Shown: positions 1 to 11,139 of the stretch, piece by piece
Position numbering within the stretch: the stretch's first letter is position 1
Layout: each line of letters opens with the position of its first letter
Source: Annona cherimola
Taxonomy: Eukaryota; Streptophyta; Magnoliopsida; Magnoliales; Annonaceae
Assembly (NCBI GenBank): GCA_030490835.1
Contig: CM059971.1
Location: 38,302,012 to 38,366,011 of the forward strand
Direction: 5' to 3'
DNA: 64,000 nt
Program-made: the position numbers and the translations under genes
Notes under the pieces: generated by a model
Databases searched by the model: none
What the model was told of the DNA's origin: nothing
What the model saw: only the letters and a program-made list of their open reading frames with translations

Positions 1-589
1 CCTTGGAGCTTCCTGGACTCGGATCTATGACCTTCAAGGTAGTTGGTATAGTTTCCCTCAAGAGATCACGGGTGGTTCGAACTGAGTGGAAGAGAAAGTA
101 GAAGAGGAACGAAGAACCAGAAGAGGAGGAGGAGAAAACGCGGTCGGGCGCGAAATGGGAATGAAGCCCTAGAGCGCGGGCCGCTTATGTTAATAGAATC
201 CATTGAGTCGGGTCGGGGCATGGGTCGGGTCCAGTCGCAATTAGTAATTTAATTCCCCGCTCCTACAACTTAATAATTAAAAATTTCTCCGGGGGCGTTG
301 CCCCCTTGACCCCCGCGACCTGACCGGTCAGGTCGAACCCCGTACCTACTCTGCGAAGGGAAAAAAATAGTTATAGTGCTTAACAATGATACACTAATCA
401 TACACATTTAAATTTATACTCAGTGTGCTAAGATCATAATACATGCATATATGTTATGCATCCATTAACATTATAAACTCCTAGTGACATGTTCATAAGT
501 TATCTCATAAATAGAGAAGGGTTATAATGAAAATAAAATAAAATAAAATACCTGGTCCTTACAATATTACACTATTTTTACATAAAGGG
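1..589. other. Unassigned 5' edge, GC-rich then AT-rich
   Basis: Positions 1-360 are much richer in G and C than the rest of the left arm and hold no convincing reading frame. Purine-rich stretches, repeated GGGTCGGG-like words and two strong palindromes (291-335) resemble the end of a transposable element, but no terminal repeat pair can be closed inside the window. From 361 to 589 the sequence is AT-rich, with a short AAAAT repeat near 530-550, and I see nothing recognisable in it. Confidence 0.4.
291..335. repeat. Two adjacent palindromes (hairpin plus 20-bp perfect palindrome)
   Basis: Positions 291-305 read GGGGGCGTTGCCCCC, a hairpin with a 6-bp stem and 3-nt loop. Positions 316-335 read CGACCTGACCGGTCAGGTCG, identical to its own reverse complement over all 20 bases. 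Both lie in the GC-rich block at the window edge. Function is not known; a terminal structure of a transposable element is one possibility. Confidence 0.85.
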
Positions 590-3500
590 GGGATTGTATA
601 GTCTTTTGCATGCCATTTAGCAACCTGAAATTAATCCATTTTATGAAATCACTTATTAGGTTGGTCATCCTTAAATTCCATTCAACAACATTCGTATAAA
701 CATTTTTGAAGACATTTTCATCGTAGATTTCCTTGTCTAAAGGAAATCAAAACTTTTCGAATATCATTTCAAAACACAAGGCTATGTCTCAATTATCATT
801 TAAAATTAAATATCATGACATAGAAAACCAATCTTTTTCTTTTATAAGCATAATCATTTATCATAAAACATCGTAAGAGAACTCAAAACTTATATGATAA
901 TATTTCTTTATGAAAAAGGGCAAAATTTTCTTTTTCTTATAAAGTCATTTTGAAATCAACATCATAAAGAATTTGTTTACTTAAAAGTAAATTCTTAAAA
1001 TCATCGACATAAAATATAAAATCCATTTAAATTAACATCAGGGAGAACTTGCTTACTCATAAGCAAATTTCTCATTTCCATTAACATAGAGCATTGCCAA
1101 TCTATGGAAACACTTGTGATAAAACATTTATCTTAGAAAAACATTGTTTGTTTCCCATGTAGCAAACCTTTAGGCTTTTCCTTAAAGCCATCCTTTTTCA
1201 AAACTTACGACTTTTTATTAAAGTCGTCATTTTCAAAACTTGTGGCTTTGCATTATAATCATCATTTTCAAAACTTATGCTTGCCCATTCGTCAAAACAT
1301 AATCATAAACATTTCAACATAACATCATATTTCATTTCAACACATAGGGAGAAATAAATGATTTGAAAAGTTCGCTTGCTTACCTGAGATCGTCATAATC
1401 CTTTTCTTCCATTCTTTTCCTTGCCTTTGCCTAGATAAATAAAAATAATATTTTATTTATTCACATCAACTTCAAATACATAAATCCCTTAGGTTTTCCA
1501 ACCTACATAAATTCATTTGGACTTGGCTTGACCCACTTGTCCTTCAAGTCGGGTACTCATACTTAGCACATAGCCTATATATATAAAAATCAATTCATTC
1601 ATTTTAATACCCTTATGTAGGGTAATCTTGCATAAATGTAATAATTATTCATTAAATCATTATTTGGAGGTTTATTACCTCCATTTACCATTTTTAACAT
1701 AATTTTCATTTTTCACACATCGATAATCATTTTAAGCACTTAGTTGCTAACTTAGGTATCATATAATAATCTCAAAATTTGAGATTATCACTATTTACTA
1801 AAAAAATAACCTAATACATATGTTCCAATCATATCTTTATGCATTTTTGCATTTTAACACTTCACATAATCCATTTATCATTTTCAACATCAAAACATGG
1901 AAATCGGGTCTTATACGTAACCCTAAGTTCCATCCTTTCTAAAACCCACCTTTAATAGGTTAAATCCTTATAATCACTTATGATACTTGTTTATATCCCA
2001 TTATAATTTAAATTTCATCCCAAAAATCTGGAATTTAATATTTATCTTGATTTATTTCTGAAGTTGACCATAATGCTAAATTCGGGCACACTGAATTCTC
2101 AAAATATTAAATTAATATCAAATCAAGTATTTTTGATCTAAAATTTCTACCATACCTTAATAACTACATGAATTAATTAAAATAAATATTTATAGTATGA
2201 AATATTTATTATTTTTATTTATTATGATATTTTTACTCTGCTAGATAGCAGCATCCCTTTTCAGACATCCTGAATCACGTAAATTATGGGGTATATTTAT
2301 ACCCATAAAACCTAATTTTTATTTTTTTAGTGTGATTATAAATATGTTTTATATATCCTGTAAAATTTTCAACCCAAAATTTCTTGTATAAAAATTATTA
2401 AAAATCATTTGGTGCAGATGATCCTGACACCCTTTCAACCCTATTCAGGTTAATTTTCTCGAATTTTTAATTTGCAACATGCTTATCCTTTTAAGCTTAA
2501 AATTTATTATTTCCTTAATCACCTTATCATGAGTCCTCAAACAAATATTCATACTAAAATTCTTTCATTAACTATTTCTTCCCTATTTTTCTTTCCCAGG
2601 TCCAAATTTACTACACATAAGTGTAGATTAGATGATATGGGCTGATTAATCCCCAAATTAAATTTTATAAATCAACTTATATAATTCATCTAATCATGAA
2701 TCATCATATAATTATGATTAAACATCAAAATAGCAACTTCACATAAGATTTTAAGAAAATTTCAGTTATGATTTTCAACCCATAATCAAAGGGTATACTT
2801 ACTTGGAATTGAATCAACTTGGAGTCCATTTTTCCTAGCTTGGTTCCCCTTCTTTCTTCCCATTTTTTCTTCTCTTTTTCTTCTTCTTTTTCTCCCCCTC
2901 AATTTTCTGGAAAATGTGGACGTGAAGGGCTGCTGGAAAATGGGTTTGCTCCTTAGCATTTTTCTTTCTCCTCCCCCTTAATCAAATGGACGTGTACTTG
3001 GGGCAAAAGCTGGATTTTCCAGCTTGTGGGCCCCACTTTTTACTTTATTTAAAGCATGATTAAGACATGCTTATCCCCTATTGCTGACATGGCAAAATGT
3101 GGTCCATTTAAATTAGCGAATTATTTTTAATAAATCCATTAAAATCCACATCATTAATGGACAAAATCTGTCCATATAATGCAACGTCCCTTTGCAGCAG
3201 TCTTTTGCCATTTTTTCCAATGAATTTTTACTTTAATTTATGGCTAATTAAATACCCTAGGTAGTAGCCTAATTAGGGGACCATTTAGCTTATTAAAAAA
3301 ATTATAAAAAATCACATAATGCAGCTTAGTCATCCACACCTTATGCTGTCCATTTAGTGTCCATGCATTCACGTCCACATCAGCTGCCCGTTTTTGCAAT
3401 TTTTCCACAAAATTGCAGCTTTAAATTAATGTATAATTAATCACCCTACCTAGGAGCTAATTTAGGGGTCAAATTAGCTATTAAAAAAATTAATAAAAAA

Positions 3501-4512
3501 TCCAAAAACTGCTTGAACGAACACATTGTCAACCTTCCATGTTGCTATCCATTTTTTAAACGTCAGTTGTGCATTGGATTTTTGGCATTTTGTGCCACAA
3601 AATTCATCCCAAATCAATTCCATTAACCACCCTTGTCATGTAGCTCACTTAATTACATATTTTGTAATTTTTAAAAATAAAAAATTCCATGTAAACAACC
3701 AATTTGGATGTCCATTTCATGCCACCTATTTCATGCTCCTTTGAGCTAATCCATTAGCCATTAAATTATGTCATTAAGCACTTGATTTTATTATGGATTT
3801 TATTACCTTAAATAATTCATAAAATCTATGTGTCATTATCTCCTTTTGACACCTCATTTTTGCCACTAAAAATATAATTAATCACCTCTCTTTAACATAA
3901 ACATAAGCTTACATTTTTTATGCACAAAAATCAATAATATACACCCATTTTTGTGCAACCAATATCCCATCATCATTAGATTAATCCAAGCCCCTAATTT
4001 TTTAACTGTCCATTTCAAATTTCGTCTCAATCCGACTTTTCTAGCTCAATTTCTGCCCATTTGAAACCATCTTTGAATTTTGACGGTGATGACCAATTTT
4101 ACACAATAATTTCATCAATATTTTCATAATCCATCATTTTCATATGGTTAAGCACAAAATTATGTGTTTACCTTTCAATTTTCATCTTAATCCGCCTTTC
4201 CGGCGTCGAGTTACACATTTTCTAGCATTTGCTACTTTAAGTCCATAATTACCAACATAATCTCCATAAATTAAATCTTAATATATGAGGTAATTATCCT
4301 TAATATATTTTTATTTTCTAATCCTCATTAAGCCTCTTTAATCACATTGACCCATATCTGCTTATATTGATCATTCATAATCACTTGCCCTAATTGCAAT
4401 AAATCGTCAATATTGCAATTGGAAATCATTCATAGTTTCATTAAATTATACTTGATTCATTTTTATATGCCAATTGCATATAAATAAACCTTACTTGGGT
4501 CCGGGTTTCACA
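590..4512 (+). mobile_element. Giant LTR-like element, 5'-truncated fragment (copy A)
   Basis: From about 590 the sequence follows the complete element at 55273-60833 from its position near 57525 onward. Shared landmarks in the same order include AGTCTTTTGCATGCCAT, TTACCTGAGATCGTCATAAT (near 1380 here, 58260 there) and the terminal TTACTTGGGT...GGGTTTCACA ending at 4512. About 2.2 kb of the 5' part is missing. No long reading frame is present. Homology was judged by eye, so the left boundary is approximate. Confidence 0.7.
726..1227. repeat. Hairpin series inside giant LTR copy A
   Basis: A run of short hairpins is visible. 726-734 pairs with 740-748 (GATTTCCTT / AAGGAAATC). 976-982 pairs with 985-991 (TTTACTT / AAGTAAA). 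1049-1055 pairs with 1060-1066 (TTGCTTA / TAAGCAA). 1173-1178 pairs with 1184-1189 (GGCTTT / AAAGCC). 1207-1214 pairs with 1220-1227 (ACGACTTT / AAAGTCGT). Several are followed by an AAAAC or AAAAT run. The same units occur in the complete copy at 55273-60833, some with different stem bases. Confidence 0.75.
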
Positions 4513-4599
4513 TGTTGCTTTTCATGATGATTGTAAATAAAAGGTTTTTGCTCCACAGGTAGTTAATGACTTGACAAGTGTCTCTACTGAATGGAGAGA

Positions 4600-5110
4600 A
4601 ACGTTTTTGAAAAATGTTGCCTTCAAAACGATTTTCCTGAAAATATGTATAAAGCTTGCTTATTGAGTATACAACTCATGTTTTGTTTTCCAAACCCATA
4701 GACAGGTGAAGAAATGAAAGAGACAAGGAGCTTGAACTAAGCATGAAGAATGTGAAGATCTTATGAATTTTAATATGTGTTGTTTGTGGTAATGGAATGT
4801 AATGTGACTTAACATTTTATGATCTATGTGATGATTTGTATTTTATGAACATGCGAATTATGGATGATATGCATATTATGAAATTTTATGATTATATCTG
4901 ATATGAAATGTGTGTATTAGGTCAAAAATGACTTGTATGGGCATTTGAGGAAAAATATTTTCAAAATTTATTACTAAGGAACTGTAAATAATTGGATAAA
5001 TATTCGTTAAATCCTACCGTGTGACAGGGCAACAATCCTGATCACGTTTACCAGTCAATAACGATCCCGAGGGTGAGGCTCAGGATGTGACGCTTGGTTG
5101 GTGGCGCTAC
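4600..5110 (-). mobile_element. Giant LTR-like element, terminal fragment in opposite orientation
   Basis: 4640-5110 parallels the end of the antisense copy at 45880-46481. Both have CTTGCTTATTGA, then a CCATAGACAGGTG motif, then a GTGACG...GGTTGG...GGCGC(T/C)ACA terminus. On the minus strand this is the TGT(A/G)GCGCC start of the element. It lies directly after copy A in the opposite orientation. The inner boundary near 4600 is approximate. Confidence 0.6.
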
Positions 5111-7519
5111 ACCTCTAGAGTCAAGCAGAATGATTATGATTCATGTAATGCATTTAAAAGCATGCAAATTTCATGAAACTAATTTGCATTTTATTTTTCT
5201 ATGTGCCTACTTAATGAGTAACATACTAATAACTTTTCAAATTAAAAATATAGCATTTCAAGCTCGGGATGATGGAGTAGGTACAAATACAACTCAAGGA
5301 GAAACTTATCTCCATTATCTAGTTTCTTAAAGACTAAGATTAGATTATAATTAGTAAATGGTTTGTAATATTTTGGATTAAAGACCTCAATGTGTAAACA
5401 AATTTGGTTTACTCTTTGAAAAAGAATTTGGGTGAAATTTTATAATTTATCATGAATTGATTCCTGAAGTATGGTATACCTCGTGGGATCTCGGGTTTTG
5501 AGGCGTCGCAGTTTATATTCATACTAACATTTCAATTAAAATGATTAAGGCAATTTTTGTGTAATATAAATATTTGTGCCTAGTTGTAATTGAATGTGAT
5601 ATACTTTTGCAATCTTTATTCCACATTTTGACCCTATATGTATCTTTTTTTTTAACCCTTTGCTTTAAAGTAAATACATTGTCTCCTTAATTCATAATGT
5701 AATTTATCTTTTTACTTGAAACTTAGGATTGGATAACATGTGTATATAGTATACTGACTTATATATATTACCACAATAGTATTTTACAAAAATAATGAAG
5801 GGGTTGGCTAACTCGAGTTGAGTAACCAAAACTTGACATTTACAAATGGCAAGGTTCGTGTAAAAAGGTAAGAGAAAGCCACAATAATAGCACTTCATGA
5901 AAATAAAAATAAAAAAATTTCTCCCCAGATACCCTAAAATATGGTAAGGGGAGCCGAAAAAGAGAATTAAAAAAAGAAAAAGAAAAATCGCTCTAGATAT
6001 CCTGAAATATGGTGAGGATATAGTTAAAACAATAAGTTTGAGGAAACCAATTATGCAATTTATTTAAGTTTAGACCAAGTGAATTTGATAGAAGAATGCT
6101 ATGTTTTTTTAAGATAACGGATTTACTTTTAGCCTGTTCATCTATGTATTACAACATATTAGAAAAACTTTTCGATCAGGAGAACGGTTAGTAAGGTTAA
6201 ACTATAATTTTTGTCTATTTATAGATCATATTTGCATGTAACTTGACTTGCGGATTGAATTTGCATGTCTTAATTTGATCTTAGCCTATTCTTCATGAGT
6301 GCTTTCAATATTATTGTTATATTTTGCATTTCTAATTTGAGAGATATGATGGTATCGCTAATTGAGTTTCAACAAACGCTGGTTATTTTCATAAAGGATG
6401 AAAACTTCTATTTTAGGATTTTTTCACAAATAGGAAATTAAAAGAATAAAATGAGGGCAAAATTCACATATGTGCATGAATTTTATCCTTAATTCTACTT
6501 ATACCCATAAAGTTTTAAAATTTTCAAATATATTCACATATTTTGCATAAATTTTCATTCACATTGAAGCAACCATGTCTTAACTTGCTCACACAGCATG
6601 AACAAATCAAATACCTTCCTTATTTCTAACAATTGTCAAATAGGCATTTCTAGCGACATCTTGAATATCTTGTTAGCATTAAATTTTACATCTAAAAATA
6701 AATTTAACCTCATTTAGGTGTTTTATTTTCATTAATTAGTGCTATATCATTACATAATTTGGAAATAGACATGGTTATGCATGAAAAGTGCAAACACTCT
6801 AGGTTATTTTGCTTTGGTTGAATTTTCACTAAACAAGATTTTACATCAACATCATCGGTGTCTATATTGAAACTGAAGCACCTACATGAAGTTGCATCTA
6901 TTTTTAGATAGTCTTTATTAAAATTTCAAAACATGTAAGTTTATAATGATAGTGGTTTGTGAGCTAATAAATAAATCTCTTTATAAAAATATTTAAACTA
7001 TTAAAAACTTAAAAAATATATAAGGTTGCCTAAGTCATATTAGACCATAACCTAATATTGCACTAAGAGGTGCAAGGAAGGTCAAATTAACTCAAACTTG
7101 TACGAATTTAACCTAAAGATACAGTTTCAACTTGACTCGTGGTAAAATAGTATTGAGTTAGGGTTCATGCAAACTTGACTAAAAAAAGCCTTAATCTAGT
7201 AGCAATCTAACATAAGGTCATTTTCGAATATTTTTCTATACAATTATTTGTAGGTATGTATTCTTATATATTTAATATACATTCTTGACATGTTTTTTTA
7301 ATTGAAAGATGCATTAAATATTAAAAACATTTTATCTTGGGATAATTTTTGATAATCTTAATTAGCTAATGTTTTAATTTTTAATTTTTAATTTTTATGG
7401 TAAATGAGATTCTGGATTAAAAAACCATTTCTCACATTAGTTGATGACACAATGTGAAAGGTGAAAAAAGTGCATCTACATCATTTTTTAAGATAATCCC
7501 AATCCTTATAAGGAATTTC
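5111..7519. other. Intergenic AT-rich sequence, possible retroelement leader at its left
   Basis: 5111-5330 follows the inverted giant-LTR end and includes a short plus-strand frame ending near 5330 that could be the start of a decayed gag, but no gag domain can be seen. 5460-5512 ends in a GGTTTTGAGGCGTCGCA string that vaguely resembles the giant-LTR terminus. The rest, to 7519, is AT-rich with short chance frames only, apart from a single MITE-like end near 6455. Confidence 0.4.
6455..6565. repeat. Single MITE-like terminus
   Basis: The sequence from GGGCAAAATTCAC at 6455 matches in pattern the terminal inverted repeats of the MITEs at 9442-9919 and 8221-8952: a GGGC or GGT start, then alternating TCACATAT, ATGAATTTT, TACTTATACCCAT and AATTTTCA words. 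I could not find a matching inverted end nearby, so this is probably a solitary or broken end. Confidence 0.4.
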
Positions 7520-7995
7520 AGTAATACATTCCAGTGGCCTTCCCTACCATAAACAGTAACTATCACAATATGAAGAAGCATGCTTTGCCAGATAATAGGC
7601 AACTTGGTTTTCCATTACGCATAACATATTTGAATTCAACATGTCCTAATTGCAACACTATATCCCTGATATCCGTTGTATTGACTCATACTGTTGACCT
7701 CACATTTTCGTCATTCATGAGGAAATTTATCAGAACTATAGAATCACTTTTTACTTTATTGTCTTGGATTCGTGATTTTCTTAGCCAACTAAGGCCAACA
7801 ACTTAGCATTTGATTCCATTATTAAGGACTCCATCACACGACTCTTAACCTAGCATTCGGGTAGTATAAAATTACATGCTGCATTGATAGCTTTAAAACC
7901 AACGTTCTCCTTGTTTCTCATCCCCTTAACATCCACATTCATCTTTATTCTACTAACAACTGGTTTCATCCATCTCATTGGGTTTTCTTCCATTA
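7520..7995 (-). pseudogene. RNase H-like domain relic (LINE type)
   Basis: Read on the minus strand, 7995 to 7520 gives decayed pieces of the plant RNase H-like (RVT_3) domain that ends L1-type ORF2 proteins. There is a start of the type KMNVDVKG, then an acidic ES-containing helix region, and near the C-terminus QVAYYLAKHA, matching the family's usual N-x-VA-x-x-LAK-x-A ending. Stops and frameshifts interrupt it, so it cannot be functional. The call rests on motif order seen by eye; an RVT_3 profile search of the three minus frames would settle it. Confidence 0.5.
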
Positions 7996-8220
7996 ATAAA
8001 TGATATCGAAAATTAATTTGACCTCTTTACACTCTTAACTATTCCCAGTAGTCTAAGCACTACATAGGCACCTCTTTAATCTCCTTCTCTTTTGACATAA
8101 AAGTTTTTCCTCAAACTCTATATTATGCTACAAAGTAATAAGTAGAGTCAGTTTGAGAAGGCCCTTACCTCTTTCCAATTGTCGCAAAACTTATATATTA
8201 TTCATTTAATAATATATTTT

Positions 8221-8952
8221 GGTAAAATCTCACATATACTCATAAATTTTGCACATACTTAGAAACTTTTAATAACTCCTCTCATACCCATATACTTTGT
8301 CTAAAATCTCATCTACTCTTGCCGTTAAGAATTTATTAAGTGAGTTGTTAGCCTATACATGAAATGATAAAATTCACCAATCCCTAATTCTTACCTTAAT
8401 TTATATTTTGCGCTTAATTTCTATTCGAACATGAACTTAAAATTAGAGTTGGAAATTCGATTCGAGTATATTTGGGAAATGATAAAACTTTTGAAACTGG
8501 AGAAAATGGGTGATATGATAGGGTTAACAATGAGGAATAAAGAGAATAAAATTTAAATAGATAGGGTAGATATATTAGTGATAGAAATGATTAAAAAATA
8601 AGTTAGTTGTATAGGAAGAAATGAAAAATAATTGAAAAATATGATAGTTATGGAGAGTGAAAAGTTTAAAATTGAAAAATTTTAGTTTGAAAAGTCTTTG
8701 GTGTAAACAAACACCCCTTTCAAATAGAAACTGGAGCTCGAAATGGAAATTAGAGCATGAATTGTTTATTAGGATAAGAATTAGATATGAGCGATTTTGT
8801 CATTTAAGGCTGGGCTAATGGTCCTTATTAACAACATAAGTATATGGGATTTTTAACAAAATATTTATGTTGGTACGAGAGAAATTATTAAAAGTTGGAC
8901 GGTACATTTATAATTAGGTGTAAATCTTATAGACATATTTGCGATTTGCTCA
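8221..8952. mobile_element. Older MITE with long degenerate inverted ends
   Basis: The left end (GGTAAAATCTCACATATACT...) and the inverted right end (TGAGCAAATCGC...) align over roughly 80-100 bases with many mismatches, sharing CTTTTAATAA, CTCTC and TACC words in order. The flanks ATATATTTT (8212-8220) and TGATATTTT (8953-8961) agree at 7 of 9 bases, compatible with an old 9-bp Mutator-type duplication. No coding capacity. Confidence 0.45.
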
Positions 8953-9441
8953 TGATATTTTAAAAAGTGTTAGGCTGATGCTAATTTATTCATTACAAAG
9001 ATTGTAATGCAAAAATTTGTTATAGTGTTTATGAAATAGATAAATGATTATTTTTATGCAATAAATGATGCAATAAGTTTTTTTTAATTCTTTAATAACG
9101 ATTATTATCATTATTTATGTTGTTTTGTAAATTAAAGTCATAGTACGCTAAGAATCTAAAAAAAGTTATAATATACTTTAAATATATTATTTTAATTTAT
9201 TAGTTTTGATAATATGATATATGATTTTAAAAGTATGAAATAGATATAGTTCTAAATCGTAAAAATTAAAAATTCAAGGTTAACCTAACCACAAATTCAA
9301 TTTTAGAATAAAATTTCAACCTAAACATACATGAAAACAAACCCAAGGTATAGAATTAGGACTAGGGTTTGGGTTAATTAGAACCTATAAGACTTATCTT
9401 GAGTTGCATCTACCCCACGTAAATTGTTGATTAAGAATTTA

Positions 9442-9919
9442 GGGCGAATTCCTCATATACCAATGAATTTTACCTTTAATTTTACTTCTACTCAAGAAAT
9501 TTTGAAAATTCCTTCTATACTCATGAATTTTCATAATAATTGTACTTGTATCCACGTTGCTAGAGATCCGTTAAAGCTGTTGTTAACTTTTTGAGAAATG
9601 ATGAATATGTCCATCAATAATACTGATTTTATAGTTAAAAATTTATATTATAATGAATTTTTAATAATTTTACAACCATAAAAATATATAATATTTGACT
9701 ATGAATCTTTTAGTTTAAGCAAAACAACCTTAGAGTACATTAGAGCTAAGGCATATTCGTCATTTTATATTGGAGTTATTGGCCCATTTAATAGATTCCC
9801 AACGGCACTAGTATAAGAGAAATTATGATGAAAATTTATGAGTATAAAAGAATTTTAGAAAATTTATTAGTATAAGTAAAATTAGAGATAAAATTTGTTG
9901 GTATATATAAAATTCGCCA
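9442..9919. mobile_element. Mutator-type MITE, 478 bp, with 9-bp target site duplication
   Basis: The element starts GGGCGAATT and ends AATTCGCCA. The inverted ends continue for about 100 bases with scattered mismatches (TTTTACTTCTACT against TTTTACTTATACT; TATACTCATGAATTTTCAT against TATACTCATAAATTTTCAT). It is flanked by the perfect 9-bp direct repeat AAGAATTTA at 9433-9441 and 9920-9928. Long terminal inverted repeats with a 9-bp duplication are the signature of Mutator-like elements. There is no transposase frame, so it is non-autonomous. Confidence 0.8.
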
Positions 9920-9928
9920 AAGAATTTA

Positions 9929-11139
9929 AAATGATCTTTTGGTCTAGGAAGATGTTGGGCTTGTCGAATGGAGGAAGAACGGACAATGGCGGCAAAGGTT
10001 GCCATTCCCTGACTGACCAGCTTCGGGAAACTCGTAATTTTCCACAAGGAGAATGTAGAATAAAGGTTTCTTGAATATCAATTATTTCATCGTACCATTA
10101 AAAAAGTGAAATTCATTTATAAATGCATTCAAAATATTATAATAATTTTTAGAATTATACATCTACATAGAAAAGATTGTTTTAGATGATTTAAATATTA
10201 AATATATAAATGAAATAATTTTATTACACAGTACGTATATCTTGAATGCGGTTTACTAGGATATAACTTGGTTTGAAAATAAAAAAAAAAAACTCAAAAG
10301 GTCTATTTGATATTTGATAAAATTCTGAAAGAAAAATTTTCAATATAAAACTTTTTGAAACAATAGAAATAATGTGATATACCAAAGATAAGAATAAGCA
10401 ATAAAAAGAATAAAGTTAAAAGGCTACACTTTTACAAAACCCTTCAACGTAACATTTTTATTTTTAAAAATTTTGATAGTTGATAAAAAAATTTACTTAA
10501 TTTATTATATTTAGTATTATTTATATTATCATGTAAACTCCTTCATTTGCTTAATATTACTTTCTATGTATTCTATCTATAAATGTGTAAAATACTTGTA
10601 TGAGTAATTATGAAAAAATGATTAAAAATGAGATACTTATATAGAAAGATGTAAAGAAATAAGTAAAAAAAGAATAAGATAATTATAGAGAATGAAAAGT
10701 TATAGATTTCATATTAGCTAGACTTACGGGTAGTAACCGATACCATCCAAGTGTAACCCTCCTTGTTTCATAAAAAAATGAGGCTTTTCTCAAACATACA
10801 ACGATTAGTTCTAATATCAAATATATTTATTATATTTTTAAATTCAAAATATACCAATTACGCTTGCAGTTAATTCTAAAAATGCTCATTTCATTAAAAG
10901 CTGTTAGTTAAAGTTTTATAAATGCTCAAAAAGCTCTTGTTATAAAATAATAAAATAGAAAAAATAAAATTAGAACTTTCCAAATTTATAGTTTGTAATT
11001 AGAGCATTTGTGAGTTATGATATTTAATTTTTCAATTCCATTTAAAATTTGATAGATATATTAATAATTTTATATATTAAATAATTACGTTAACTCTTTT
11101 ATCGAGCATTTTTTAGATTAGTTGATGTATTTAAAATTT
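9929..11139. other. Intergenic AT-rich sequence
   Basis: About 1.2 kb of very AT-rich DNA with homopolymer runs. I see no reading frame of interest, no terminal repeats and no RNA gene. Its right end is probably the upstream region of the J-protein gene. Confidence 0.5.

Noticed and set aside
3526..3744. Short frames in the left arm (3526-3744, 5704-5898, 9823-10047) as small genes
   Set aside because: No start context, domain or composition shift; they lie inside the giant LTR, a MITE or AT-rich spacer.
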